Shown: positions 1 to 10,246 of the stretch, piece by piece | Layout of the letters: each line of letters opens with the position of its first letter | Position numbering within the stretch: position 1 is the first letter of the stretch | Source of the DNA: Bombyx mori | Lineage: Eukaryota > Arthropoda > Insecta > Lepidoptera > Bombycidae | Length of the DNA: 64,000 nucleotides | Assembly (NCBI RefSeq): GCF_030269925.1 | Contig: NC_085131.1 | Location: forward strand, 13,749,501-13,813,500 | Direction: 5' to 3' | Translations under genes and position numbers: made by a program | The notes under the pieces: generated by a model | What the model saw: the letters and a program-made list of their open reading frames with translations, nothing else | Told to the model about the DNA's origin: nothing | The model's database searches: none

Positions 1-1142
1 TTTAGCAAGAGAAATATGAGAACGTCTATCAACTGTGTAACATCTCGTCACTGCGATTCAGGAATTGTTGAATTTACGTGCAGCGACATCTGTTGATAAC
101 AAACTAAATAGAAAAAATCTTACGCTACGGACGTTTTTACCCGGTTAGGCAAAAATTAAAAACAGAGTTTTAATTTATTCCAAGGGTCATTATAGACAGA
201 TTACGTATGCCACTAATTGGGAAACTCTAGCGTGTATACCTTAAGTGAAGTGAGGTTAAATTATCGTACACGAATAGTTTGGAAACTCTAGGCCTACTTA
301 CGGGCTTCGGTTCTATTTATATTTTGCACCGTATGTTCTGTTGGAACAGCTCTGAGGAAACTTCGTTTTACCATTATAAAACGGAGCAACCACCTTACCA
401 ATATAAAACCAGTGCTAACTAAAATCCTTAGCTAAACCACAATTCGTTCTTAAAGATCTTTTTTGGCACGTACCATCATACTCTGGTATGAATTTCTAAA
501 TGCTTTCCGAGCGATGATAGCATACAGTTTCACATGGTTTGAAAAGGTCTTAAGTAGTAGGCAGCTTCTCAGCTATACCCTTCGAATTTTTGATGCCAAT
601 GAGCATCAATAACTTTTGGTTTGTAGGGCACGAATTACTTGGCTAAAAGTGCAGTGCTGAAAATAATCCAGTTGAATATCTCTTCTCTCTTCAAAACTCT
701 TTCAAACGCTTTTTCATCACATTGTTCAAGTTTCCAACGCAGATTTTAAAATATTTTCCATACGAACGGACTCCTACACTAACTCAATGAACATAAACAT
801 GAACAAGTTAGGCTAAGTTCGCACTGGCGTGTAAACAACTGAACAAGTACTGCAAGTTTTATCAAAGCCACTCGGAACTGAGATGTGTTTGTTGCCAGCC
901 TTCGTCGTAAACTAATTCTGAAAATTATATTATTTTAAGCTAAGCATTGTTTTTGAATATTTTAATAATTTAGTAAGTAGATGTGGGTTGTCAGCCACAG
1001 GAGCACACGAAAAATATTCGGTAAAGCGACCGAGCGATCTCAGCTGTGCTATCCGAAGCTTATGCAAATACAAAAAAATATAAATCTCTTGAAAACAATT
1101 TCGGCTCAATTAAGAGTTTTATATGCTGGAGCAGTTTTGTAT
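1..1142. other. AT-rich stretch, no feature recognised
   Basis: No ORF of note, no recognised repeat end, no terminal inverted repeat and no tRNA-like block was seen. The short open frame at 981-1316 runs straight into the SINE at 1143 and is not a credible gene. Confidence 0.5.
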
Positions 1143-1191
1143 ACTGGTGGTAGGACGTCTTGTGAGCGCGCTTGCGTAGGTACGACCACAC

Positions 1192-1398
1192 TTTTTTTTT
1201 TCGGGCCTGGGTTTGAGTCTCCTACGAGGTCACGGCGCCTAAGGGGCGCGCGGGGTATGTGGGACTTGACGATCTGCAAGGTGTTGGGAGCAGACCGCGG
1301 GCCCAAGGAATTTTAGGGCCCACCCACTAAACGACTCCCCTGCACTCTTCGCCCAAGCGTCCGACCCCCTCCGAGGTCAGAACCCGGATGAGGTCAGG
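1192..1398 (-). repeat. 3' tail of an unidentified LINE inserted in the SINE
   Basis: A T-run at 1192-1201 (the poly(A) tail read on the minus strand) is followed by about 195 bp of GC-rich sequence. The insertion is flanked by a 14-nt duplication of SINE sequence (1178-1191 and 1399-1412) with two mismatches. A diverged relative with the same T-run and order of motifs lies at 44680-44905. No coding sequence remains; an R1-group 3' UTR is possible but not shown. Confidence 0.7.
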
Positions 1399-2097
1399 AG
1401 GTACCACCACTCTGTCTATTTCTTATGTGAAGCACTAATGCGTTTCGGCTTGAGGGGCGGGGCAGCCGTTGTACTGTAAAAACTGAGACCTCAGAAGTCA
1501 TATTTCGAGCTAGGTGGCGGTATTTACGCTGTACATGTTCATGGGCTTCGGTGACTACTTAAAACCAGGTGGACCATGAGCTCGTCCACGAGTTCCGATT
1601 GCATCGCCTTACAGTCCGGACGTGTTTTTACGAGAAACTGTCGCTGCCGTCGCGATCTTGTGTCTTGAGTTTCGCTGCATTGTCGTTGTCGCATCGATCG
1701 CGGCATTGTTGCGAATTCTTGACGCACTATCGCTGGCGTCGCGACCTTGTGTCGTAAAAGCAACTCGAACTTGTCGATTGTGCATTCGTAACGACTTCAC
1801 ATTATCACCCACTCATATCATTTATTAAATTTATTTATTTATTCGGCGAGCAAAACAGTCTCTTTCGAGACTAACCCCCCGCTGAGATCACCGCTTGTTG
1901 TGGCATTCTCACAACCCAGTGGGGCCCCACCTTCCCAAACTCCACCCCAATCCTAGCCGACTGCCGTTTTCACGGCAAAGGCACTCCCCCCCCTTGGAGC
2001 TGGTAAAGCTCAGGGGGTGAACTCCTACTCAGGGGACTCGCCTTTCGGCGAGTGTGCCTTAAGTCCCGGGGACGCCCCCCCCGGGCAAAAACGTAAG

Positions 2098-3714
2098 ATG
2101 GAAGAAGAACTTTTAGGGTTTCTCGGGTTACTTGCCGAAAAGTACCCGGTGTTATCCAACCTCACGGCCGAATTCGCGGCCTACAGGGCCGCCCGCGCGA
2201 GTCCCGCCCCGCCCGCGTCCCTCGCCGCGTCATTTCGAGCCGCGCAGTCATGCCCCGCCCCCAAACCCAATTTGAGCGCACGTACGCACGTAGCGACTCA
2301 CGAAGCGCCTAGCGCCAACGAAGCGCCTAACGCACCCGCGACGTCATTCTCGCCAATATCATCCGTCGCGTCGTCCGTAATAATTAACTCAGGTTCAGAC
2401 TCCGATACCGGATCGGAGATGGACTTCGAGTCCGCGACGAGCCCGCAGCCCGGAACCTCGGATGGGTTCCAAACGGTAAAACGCGGGAAAAAACGTACTC
2501 GCGCCGTGGAGTCCCGGAGCTCCACGACAAAACAAACCAAGTCAGCGACTGCCTCCCGTCCGCAGGTAGTCGTGACACCGGAGTCGGACTCCGGCCGCCG
2601 CGCAACCCCACCGCCGCGTCCCAAGCCCGCATCCGCGCAAAAAACCGTCGCCCCGCCCCCGCTGATTCTCCAGGAGAAGTCAGCGTGGAACCGCGTCTCC
2701 CAGGCCCTTCAGGCAAACAAAATAAATTATACCCATGCGCGTAACGTCGCGCATGGGATTCAGATAAAGGTCGCAACGCCGGGCGACCATAGGGCCCTCT
2801 CAGCATACCTCCGAAAGGAGAACATAGGTTTCCACACCTATGCTCTTCAGGAGGACCGCGAGCTCCGCGTAGTAATACGCGGAGTTCCGAAGGAACTCGA
2901 CATAGAGTACGTAAGGGAGGATCTGACCGCTCAGTCCCTCCCGATAGTAAGTGTGCACCGGATGCACAACGGCCGCGACAAAAAACCATATAACATGGTT
3001 CTAGTCGCTCTAGAACCAACCCCGGAGGCCAAGAAAAAGATCGCATGTCTCGCGACAGTATGTGGCCTATCCGGGGTTACCATTGAAGCCCCCCATAGAC
3101 GTGGCACTCCCGGACAGTGCCACAGATGCCAACTATATGGCCACTCGGCTCGGAATTGCCACGCGCGCCCCCGCTGCGTGAAGTGTCTCGGCGATCACGC
3201 CACGGTAGATTGCTCGCGAGTTAGGGAAACCGCGACCGAACCTCCAAGCTGTGTCCTATGCCTTAAGCAAGGGCACCCCGCGAATTACCGTGGATGTCCT
3301 AGGGCTCCGCGAAAACGTCCGACCCACCCAGCCCCCCGTACCGTCGGCCCAAAGACTTCGGTGCCTTCAGCACCGAAACCCGCCTTCGTACCGGCTGCGG
3401 TTCCCACCGTCTCGGCGTGGAATAAACCGCTGCCGTATACGAGGTCGGGAACACAAACCGCACCCCAGCCCCCGCTCGCGACACGTCCCGCGCCGCAGCC
3501 CCTGCTCGCACCTCCCCCCGCGCCCGCGTACCGTCCCCCGCAACCCTCAGCCGTCAACGACTTCACGCTCGTGCGCGACTTCGTCACGGCGGTCAACTTC
3601 GACCGTCTGCGATCGTTCGCAGACGCGTTGCGAAGGGCGGTAAACCCCGAACAACGGCTCGCGGCCGCGTTCGATTACATGGACGTTTACGAGTCCGTGG
3701 CCCGTACTTTCTAA
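2098..3714 (+). CDS. ORF1 gag-like nucleic-acid-binding protein of the Jockey-type LINE
   Basis: Encodes the RNA-binding ORF1 protein that packages the LINE transcript into a ribonucleoprotein and guides it to the nucleus. I start it at the first in-frame ATG (protein begins MEEELLGF), giving 538 aa; the frame is open further upstream to about 2017 but with only a GTG there. The N-terminal half is rich in Ala, Pro and Ser with a Lys/Arg stretch (KRGKKRTR), probably a nuclear localisation signal. Residues ~200-335 form the Jockey gag core (RELRVVIRGVPKEL is visible). Three CCHC zinc knuckles follow at ~341-354, 360-372 and 385-400, then a Pro-rich tail. It ends with TAA 15 bp before the ORF2 ATG and no lesion was seen, so ORF2 is likely reached by reinitiation or leaky coupling. 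Confidence 0.9.
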   Translation: MEEELLGFLGLLAEKYPVLSNLTAEFAAYRAARASPAPPASLAASFRAAQSCPAPKPNLSARTHVATHEAPSANEAPNAPATSFSPISSVASSVIINSGSDSDTGSEMDFESATSPQPGTSDGFQTVKRGKKRTRAVESRSSTTKQTKSATASRPQVVVTPESDSGRRATPPPRPKPASAQKTVAPPPLILQEKSAWNRVSQALQANKINYTHARNVAHGIQIKVATPGDHRALSAYLRKENIGFHTYALQEDRELRVVIRGVPKELDIEYVREDLTAQSLPIVSVHRMHNGRDKKPYNMVLVALEPTPEAKKKIACLATVCGLSGVTIEAPHRRGTPGQCHRCQLYGHSARNCHARPRCVKCLGDHATVDCSRVRETATEPPSCVLCLKQGHPANYRGCPRAPRKRPTHPAPRTVGPKTSVPSAPKPAFVPAAVPTVSAWNKPLPYTRSGTQTAPQPPLATRPAPQPLLAPPPAPAYRPPQPSAVNDFTLVRDFVTAVNFDRLRSFADALRRAVNPEQRLAAAFDYMDVYESVARTF

Positions 3715-3729
3715 AATCACCGGTAATCA

Positions 3730-6612
3730 ATGGCGCAAAACGCTAGAGAGAAACCATATTCCCTTACGTTAGCATTCTACAATGCTAACGGACTCGCGCG
3801 ACAACGCGATCAAATTTACGAATTCCTCCGCGACAATCTTGTAGATATTCTGCTAGTGCAGGAGACCTGCCTGAAGCCCTCGCGTCGTGACCCGAAAGTC
3901 GCGAATTACGTCATGGTTAGGAATGACAGACTCACCGCCTCCAAAGGCGGGACTGCCATTTACTATAGGCGGGCCCTGCACGTTGTCCCTCTCGATACCC
4001 CCTCGCTCTCACATATCGAGGCGTCAGTGTGCCGTATCTCGCTGACGGGACACCAGCCGATCGTCATCGCATCCGTCTATCTCCCCCCGGACAAGCCCCT
4101 TCTGAGCAGTGACATCGAGTCACTGTTCGGCATGGGAGACTCCGTCATCCTGGCAGGCGATTTAAATTGCCACCACACTAGGTGGAACTGCCACAGTTCA
4201 AACATAAATGGTAGGCGTCTCGACGCGTTTATAGACGACCTTACCTTTGAAGTAGTCGGTCCCCCAACTCCAACATGTTATCCGTATAACATCGCGCTCC
4301 GTCCGAGCACTATAGACCTGGCACTGCTGAGGAACGTAACTCTGCGCTTGCGTTCCATCGAAGCAATGTCAGAGCTCGACTCAGACCACCGACCTGTCGT
4401 TATGCAGCTCGATCGCCCCCACAACCCAGTCACAGCTACGAGGACCATGGTGGACTGGAAGAAGCTGGGCAAATGCTTAGCCGATGCCGCTCCACCAATC
4501 CTCCCCTGCGGCCCGGATTCAACTCCCTCCCCCGAGGACACAGTCGAATCCATAAACATCATCACGGATCACATCTCTTCCGCGATCATAAGATCCTCAA
4601 AAGAAGTCGATGTGGAGGATAGCTTCCACCGCATCAGACTGTCCCCCGAACTTAGGAACCTCCTAAGAGTTAGAAACGCGGCAATCCGGGCCTACGACCA
4701 ACTTCCCACGCACTCAAACCGGATTCGGATGCGTCGTCTACAGCGGGATGTAAAATCTCGCCTAAGCGACGCCCGAAATGAGAATTGGGATAGTTACTTA
4801 GAAGGACTCGCGCCCTCTCATCAAGCATACTGGCGACTAGCAAGGACTCTCAAGTCCGAAACTACCGCTACTATGCCTCCTCTCGTACGCCCTTCAGGCC
4901 AACCACCGGCTTTCGATGACGATGACAAGGCAGAGTTGCTGGCCGATGCACTGCAAGAGCAGTGCACCACCAGCACTCAATACGCGGACCCCGAACACAC
5001 CGAGGCAGTCGACAGGGAGGTCGAGCGCAGAGCTTCCCTGCCACCCTCGGACGCGTTACCCCCCATTACCTCTGACGAAGTTAGAGAAGTAATAGACAAC
5101 CTTCAACCTAAGAAGGCACCCGGCTCCGACGGCATCCGCAACCGCGCGTTAAAACTCTTACCAGTCCAACTGATAACAATGTTGGCTACCATCTTAAATG
5201 CTGCTATGACGCACTGCATCTTTCCGGTGGTATGGAAAGAAGCAGACGTTATCGGTATACACAAGCCGGGCAAACCGAATAATGAAACCGCTAGTTACCG
5301 ACCGATTAGTCTCCTCCCAGCGATAGGCAAAATTTACGAACGGCTCCTTCGGAAACGCCTCTGGGACTTCGTTACCGCGAATAAAATTCTAATAGACGAG
5401 CAGTTTGGATTCCGCGCCAAACACTCGTGCGTACAACAAGTGCACCGCCTCACGGAGCACATCTTAATAGGGCTAAATAGGCGTAAACAAATCCCGACCG
5501 GCGCCCTCTTCTTCGATGTAGCGAAGGCGTTCGACAAAGTCTGGCACAACGGTTTGATCTACAAACTGTACAACATGGGAGTGCCAGACAGACTCGTGCT
5601 CATCATACGAGACTTCTTGTCGAACCGTTCGTTTCGATATCGAGTAGAGGGAACTCGTTCTCGTCCCCGTCATCTGACTGCCGGAGTCCCGCAAGGCTCC
5701 GCACTCTCCCCGTTACTATTTAGTTTGTATATCAACGATATACCCCGGTCTCCGGAGACCCATCTAGCGCTCTTCGCCGATGACACGGCTATCTACTACT
5801 CGTGTAGGAAGATGTCGTTGCTTCATCGGCGACTCCAGACCGCAGTAACCACCATGGGACAGTGGTTCCGGAAGTGGCGAATAGACATTAACCCCACGAA
5901 AAGCACAGCGGTGCTATTCAAAAGGGGTCGCCCTCCGAATACCACTTCGAGCACCCCACTCCCCAGTAGGCGCGTAAACACCTCCGCCGTTAGCCCCATC
6001 ACTCTCTTTGACCAGCCCATACCGTGGGCCCCGAAGGTCAAATACCTAGGCGTCACCCTCGACAGAGGGATGACATTCCGTCCCCACGTAAAAACGGTAC
6101 GCGATCGCGCCGCGTTTATACTAGGACGACTCTACCCAATGCTTTGCAGACGAAGCAAACTGTCCCTCCGTAACAAGGTAACCCTCTACAAAACTTGCAT
6201 ACGCCCCGTCATGACGTATGCAAGCGTAGTGTTCGCTCACGCGGCCCGCACCAACTTGAAACCCCTTCAGGTAATACAATCCCGATTCTGCAGGATAGCC
6301 GTCGGAGCACCATGGTTCCAGAGGAACGTGGACCTCCACGATGACCTGGAGCTCGACCCCGTCAGTAAGTATCTACAGTCGGCATCGCTGCGCCACTTTG
6401 AGAAGGCGGCACGACATGAGAACCCTCTTGTCGTGGCCGCCGGAAACTACATACCCGATCCTGTAGACCGTTTGGTAAACCGTCGACGTCGCCCAAAGCA
6501 CGTCATCACGGATCCTCCTGATCCACTAACGGTGCTTTTAGGCAATACAAGCACCGGTCACCGTCCTCGCCGAACCCGTCGCTTGCGACGAAGGGCTCGA
6601 CGAGCGAATTAA
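3730..6612 (+). CDS. ORF2 endonuclease-reverse transcriptase of the Jockey-type LINE
   Basis: A 960-aa enzyme of target-primed reverse transcription. The N-terminal apurinic-like endonuclease (~10-230) nicks the target and the reverse transcriptase copies the LINE RNA from the exposed 3' hydroxyl. Visible motifs are FYNANG and LVQETCLKP, GDLNCHHTRW and SDHRPVV for the endonuclease. The RT blocks are KKAPGSDGI, YRPISLLP, FDVAKAFDKVWH, TAGVPQGSALSPLLFSLYI and the catalytic FADD at residues 682-685. A Cys/His-poor C-terminal region ends in a strongly basic tail (RRRARRAN). The length and motif order are as expected for a complete Jockey-clade ORF2, and all catalytic Asp residues are present. The reading frame is uninterrupted, so the copy could be active. 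Confidence 0.92.
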   Translation: MAQNAREKPYSLTLAFYNANGLARQRDQIYEFLRDNLVDILLVQETCLKPSRRDPKVANYVMVRNDRLTASKGGTAIYYRRALHVVPLDTPSLSHIEASVCRISLTGHQPIVIASVYLPPDKPLLSSDIESLFGMGDSVILAGDLNCHHTRWNCHSSNINGRRLDAFIDDLTFEVVGPPTPTCYPYNIALRPSTIDLALLRNVTLRLRSIEAMSELDSDHRPVVMQLDRPHNPVTATRTMVDWKKLGKCLADAAPPILPCGPDSTPSPEDTVESINIITDHISSAIIRSSKEVDVEDSFHRIRLSPELRNLLRVRNAAIRAYDQLPTHSNRIRMRRLQRDVKSRLSDARNENWDSYLEGLAPSHQAYWRLARTLKSETTATMPPLVRPSGQPPAFDDDDKAELLADALQEQCTTSTQYADPEHTEAVDREVERRASLPPSDALPPITSDEVREVIDNLQPKKAPGSDGIRNRALKLLPVQLITMLATILNAAMTHCIFPVVWKEADVIGIHKPGKPNNETASYRPISLLPAIGKIYERLLRKRLWDFVTANKILIDEQFGFRAKHSCVQQVHRLTEHILIGLNRRKQIPTGALFFDVAKAFDKVWHNGLIYKLYNMGVPDRLVLIIRDFLSNRSFRYRVEGTRSRPRHLTAGVPQGSALSPLLFSLYINDIPRSPETHLALFADDTAIYYSCRKMSLLHRRLQTAVTTMGQWFRKWRIDINPTKSTAVLFKRGRPPNTTSSTPLPSRRVNTSAVSPITLFDQPIPWAPKVKYLGVTLDRGMTFRPHVKTVRDRAAFILGRLYPMLCRRSKLSLRNKVTLYKTCIRPVMTYASVVFAHAARTNLKPLQVIQSRFCRIAVGAPWFQRNVDLHDDLELDPVSKYLQSASLRHFEKAARHENPLVVAAGNYIPDPVDRLVNRRRRPKHVITDPPDPLTVLLGNTSTGHRPRRTRRLRRRARRAN

Positions 6613-6819
6613 CCCACAGACACAGCCCACTGAGTTTCTCGCCGGATCTTCTCAGTGGGTCGCGCTTCCGATCCGGTGGTAGATTCTGCGAAGCACTGCT
6701 CTTGCTAGGGCGGTGTTAGCAATTCTCCGGTTTGAGCCCCGCGAGCTCACCTACACAAGCTAGGGTACGCTGAAATAGCCTCTCAAGGCTATCAGCATAG
6801 GTAGGAAAAAAAAAAAAAA
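6613..6819 (+). other. 3' UTR and poly(A) of the Jockey-type LINE
   Basis: A 3' UTR containing cagcccactgagtttctcgc, a self-complementary segment (atagcctctcaaggctat) near the end and a 14-nt poly(A). The same sequence marks the 5'-truncated copies elsewhere in the window, so this is the part recognised by the reverse transcriptase. Confidence 0.85.
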
Positions 6820-6871
6820 GAGCTCGTCCACTCATATAAGCAATAAAAAAAGCTTATTTTTATATACAATA

Positions 6872-8170
6872 ACTAGTCAGGTCATAAGTATTGTCACACA
6901 GTAAAAACTTTTCTTTTAGAATGCTGGCCACAAAAAAGTTTATTGAATTCGAATTTCGAATTGTTCATGAAAATAAAAATGTATACTTTTAGAATTTTAC
7001 TCATTTTTAAATATGGAGCGGACGCTTAAAGAAGACCGTGTTGCAGTTATTGCGTTGCATCGTTGCGGTTACGCGCCAATTCAAATTTTTAACATACTGA
7101 AAAATTTGAATATAACCAAAAGATTCGTTTATCGTACCATCAAACGATACAATGAAGACTCTAGTGTAGATGACAGGTCAAGAAGTGGTCGCCCTCGGTC
7201 TCTTAGGACTCCAGCAGTGATAAAAGCTGTGAAGGCGCGAATTCAAAGAAATTCCAAACGTAAGCAGAAACTGTTGGCCCTTCAGATGGGGTTAAGCAGA
7301 ACCACGGTGAAAAGGGTGTTAAATGAAGACTTAGGGCTATGGGCATATCGAAGAAAAACAGGACATCGTTTGAATGCTCGTCTAATGGACCTGGGACTGA
7401 AGAGATGTCGCGCTTTGTTGAAGTGGTACGCGGGAAAAAATATCGGGAAATCCTTTTTTCGGATTAAAAAATTTTTACCGTAGAAGAGAGCTACAACAAA
7501 CAAAATGATAAAGTGTACGCACACAGTAGTGAAGAAGCGAGCAACCGTATTCCGCGTGTCCAACGAGGTCATTTTCCATCCTCGCTCATGGTATGGTTGG
7601 GAGTTTCTTATTGGGGCTTAACAGAGGTACATTTTTGTGAGAAAGGTGTAAAAACGAATGCAGTTGTGTATCAAAATACAGTCCTGACGAACCTTGTGGA
7701 ACCTGTTTCTCATACCATGTTCAATAACAGGCACTTGGTATTCCAACAAGATTCGGTGCCAGCTCATAGAGCGAAGAGCACACAAGACTGGCTGGCGACG
7801 CGTGAAATCGACTTCATCCGGCACGAAGACTGGCCCTCCTCCAGTCCAGATTTGAATCCGTTAGATTACAAGATATGGCAACACTTGGAGGAAAAGGCGT
7901 GCTCAAAGCCTCATCCCAATTTGGAGTCACTCAAGACATCCTTGATTAAGGCAGTCGCCGATATTGACATGGACCTCATTCGTGCTGCGATAGACGACTT
8001 GCCGCGCAACTTGAAGGCCTGTATTCAAAATCACGGAGGTCATTTTGAATAAACTTTAGTGTCATAAGAATCTATGTTTTGTTAAGTTCATTTTGGTATA
8101 TGAATGGTTACATAATGAATAAACTTGTTTCAATTATTTTACATGTGACAGAATTTATGACCTGACTAGG
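6872..8170 (+). mobile_element. maT-family (DD37D) Tc1/mariner transposon, complete with TIRs
   Basis: A 1299-bp element bounded by ~26-bp imperfect terminal inverted repeats (outer end CTAGTCAGGTCATAA on both sides) and the TA duplication at 6870-6871 and 8171-8172. It encloses one transposase gene on the plus strand. The size, TA target and DD37D spacing of the transposase together define the maT family known from moths. It sits directly after the residual 3' end of the split Bm1 SINE. Confidence 0.9.
7013..8052 (+). pseudogene. maT transposase, disabled by one frameshift and one nonsense codon
   Basis: The product would be a cut-and-paste transposase of ~345 aa that binds the TIRs and moves the element into TA sites. 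The first part (7013 to ~7435) encodes paired helix-turn-helix DNA-binding domains with the linker GRPRS. A one-base loss in the A-run near 7435-7440 shifts the frame. In the correct downstream frame the first catalytic Asp (7462-7464) is retained, but the next codon is TAA (7465-7467) where the family has Glu of the DEK motif. The frame is then open to 8052, with the second Asp in VFQQDSVPAH and the third in SPDLNPLDYKIW, exactly 37 residues apart. All three acidic residues survive, so only two lesions separate this copy from a full ORF. Confidence 0.88.
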
Positions 8171-8172
8171 TA

Positions 8173-8847
8173 CATTATCAAAGCACTTTATTGCACTTAG
8201 GTACATCAAAATAATAACAATGTATAGAGAAAGTAAATAAAAAAAAAACTTATAACTTAGTCCATTATATAAAATCTTCTGCAAAAAAGAATGTTCTACT
8301 TTAAGAGTCACTTAAAATAAAATATTGAGAGGAAGTCATTACAAAAACTGTATAGTCACAGTCAGAGATAGCGCCCTGAATCATATATTGAGGTATTCGG
8401 AATTACCTTTATAGCCTTTTATATTAATTTGAAACCGAATTAAACGACACTTGAAATGTAGATTGAAATTAAATCGGGCTAAGAAAATAATGTTACAAAT
8501 GCCAACTTAGCGGGTTTTAATCAAGTTTTGCAAGTTGATAATATACTTATGTATTTGACAAATTTCATTACGACAGCTTAATTTTGGGAAAAATCGAAAA
8601 TTCTGGCAACACCGAAACAGGAAGCTTGTGTAATACACTGCGGAATTTACTGTGTGCATGGGTTTATGTTGTGCAAGGGAAGTTTAGGCTTTAATACCCC
8701 GAGCTTAAAGGGAAAATTATTTTGTAATTTTGTTTCTAGCTATATGAGTCAACCGTATCAAAGTAAACAATGAAGTTTCAAACTCGAAACTAAACTACGT
8801 AACATTGTTAATGTACCTCATTGATCTAAGTCCTCAGAAAGCAGTCT
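8173..8847. other. No feature recognised
   Basis: AT-rich sequence with no ORF, inverted repeat or known repeat that I can identify. Confidence 0.45.
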
Positions 8848-8849
8848 GA

Positions 8850-9109
8850 AAACGCATTACTGCTTTACGGCAGAAATAGGCGGGGTGGTGGACTCACAAG
8901 GAGACCTACCACCAGTAATTACGCAAATTAAAATTTTTGCGGGTTTGATTTTTATTACACGATGCTATTCCTCCACGTGGAAGTCAATCGTGAACAGTTG
9001 TGAAGTACGTATTTCATCAGAAAAATTGGTACCCGCCTGCGGGATTCGAACACCGTTGCATCGCTAGATACCAATGCACCGGTCGTCTTATCCTTTAGGC
9101 CACGACGAC
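8850..9109 (-). repeat. Bm1 SINE, 3'-truncated, with intact pol III boxes
   Basis: Minus-strand Bm1 retaining the tRNA-like head (right end, cctttaggccacgacgac) and middle, but lacking the 3' third. Read on the minus strand, the A box TGGCCTAAAGG (9092-9102) and B box GTTCGAATCC (9042-9051) both match consensus. Confidence 0.85.
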
Positions 9110-9111
9110 TT

Positions 9112-9215
9112 CTCGACTTCGCTCGTCGAACTCAATGTAACCAAAGAGTTCGACGAAGACGGCGACCGATGCTCGAGAGACCTAAAAGCACCAAAAGTCG
9201 ATCCAGCGAGATTTG
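9112..9215 (-). repeat. Jockey-type LINE 3' fragment
   Basis: Matches the reverse complement of the last ORF2 codons of the element at 1590-6819 (cgctcgtcgaactc, acggcgaccgatgctc, cctaaaagcacc). Degenerate and non-coding. Confidence 0.6.
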
Positions 9216-9512
9216 AATAGAATACACCAGGCGTCTTTTCTTGTAGGCGACGACGTCTTGACTAGCCCTGTTTAGACTTGTCAGACACAATTATTCGACT
9301 GTTGCAAAAAAATAATAATATAAATACACTCATTCGTTACAATAAAGTGCATACAGCTTACGATATATTAATGGTATCGTATCAATTCGATCTCATCAAT
9401 GATTTACTTAGTGACCTGTTTATTCTATCAAGAGGTCTTGATTCAATCTCCAGTGGGAGTTAGTTTCTTGTTTCATGATTATGGGTCGTAAATGATTATG
9501 GGTATTTAAACT

Positions 9513-9774
9513 TACTGGTGGTAGGACCTCTTGTGAGACTGCGCGGGTAGATACGACCACCCCGCCTATTTCTACCGTGAAGCAGTAATGCGTTTCGGTT
9601 TGAAGGGCGGGACAGCCGTTGTAACTATACTTGAGACCTTAAAACTTATATCCCAAGGTGGGTGGCGCATTTACATCGTAGATGTCTATGGGCTCCAGTA
9701 ACCACTTAACATCAGGTGGGCTGTGAGCTCGTCTACCCATCTAAGCAATAAAAATCTAAGCAATAAATAAAAAT
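9513..9774 (+). repeat. Bm1 SINE, 5'-truncated
   Basis: Starts at actggtggtagga without the tRNA head. It runs through the whole body to tctaagcaataaa, the last motif repeated twice before the A-rich tail. Confidence 0.88.
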
Positions 9775-10104
9775 ATTTTCGTGTTGGTAAATGTGGAAAG
9801 CTATTTTTATAATTACTCAACAATCGAATGATCTTTGTAATATTTATAAATAAGATGAATAAACACATTCAATATTAAAACAGCAAAGTAGATACAAAAT
9901 CTTCAAATTTTGTTATAAATAATTAGACTAATACGTCAACTAATAATCAAGACGTTTCGGCGGTTGCAATTATCCCAACGGTTTGCAAATAAGAGGTACA
10001 TTACATACGGATCCAATGTACATCTTAGATACATTAGGTATATAATTATAATCTACATCCTATTTAATTCTATAAAAATCATACTCGAACTAAGAAGTTC
10101 AGTT

Positions 10105-10211
10105 ATGGTAGGCAGCGGCTTGGGTCTGCCCCTGGCATTGCTGACGTCCATAAGCGACGGTAACCATCAGGTGGGCCGTATGCTCGCCTGCCTACATGAG
10201 CAATAAAAAAA
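10105..10211 (+). repeat. 3' tail of the 15.4-kb LINE family
   Basis: Begins atggtaggcagcggcttgg and ends gcaataaaaaaa, matching the reverse complement of the last 100 bases of the element at 15356-18389. It is a 5'-truncated insertion. Confidence 0.85.
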
Positions 10212-10246
10212 GGTATGATTTTTAACCAATAGCCATTAAGGCTTCA

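Larger units (their letters stand above)
1590..6819 (+). mobile_element. Full-length Jockey-type non-LTR retrotransposon
   Basis: A 5230-bp element with a 508-bp 5' leader, ORF1 (gag-like), ORF2 (APE-RT), a ~190-bp 3' UTR and a poly(A) tail at 6806-6819. It is flanked by a perfect 12-nt target-site duplication, GAGCTCGTCCAC, at 1578-1589 and 6820-6831, both copies belonging to the host SINE. The perfect duplication, two open ORFs and complete 5' end mark a young insertion. Truncated relatives of its 3' end recur at 10247 (+), 31133 (-) and 47566 (-). The clade call rests on the three-knuckle gag, the FADD reverse-transcriptase core and general similarity to Jockey-clade proteins. Confidence 0.9.
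1143..6850 (+). repeat. Bm1-type SINE, 5'-truncated and split by two insertions
   Basis: SINE body occupies 1143-1191, 1399-1589 and 6832-6850. It is recognised by the blocks ctggtggtagga, gtgaagca.taatgcg, gcagccgttgta and gagctcgtccac, and by the terminal aagcaataaaaaaa. The tRNA-like head is absent. The first interruption (1192-1398) is a minus-strand retroposon tail and the second (1590-6819) is a complete Jockey-type LINE. Each interruption is bracketed by a duplicated piece of the SINE, so the order of events is readable: SINE first, then the two insertions. Confidence 0.88.

Noticed and set aside
2017..2097. Upstream GTG starts for the Jockey ORF1 and for the LINE ORFs at 18452 and 57930
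   Set aside because: In a eukaryotic mRNA the first in-frame ATG (2098, 18389, 57906) is the better start. The exception is the RTE-like ORF2, where no suitable ATG exists at all.
9042..9109. tRNA-like sequences with A and B boxes (also at 30008, 34098, 36480-36542)
   Set aside because: They are the heads of Bm1 SINEs, followed by the SINE body. The cloverleaf cannot be completed, so they are not tRNA genes.
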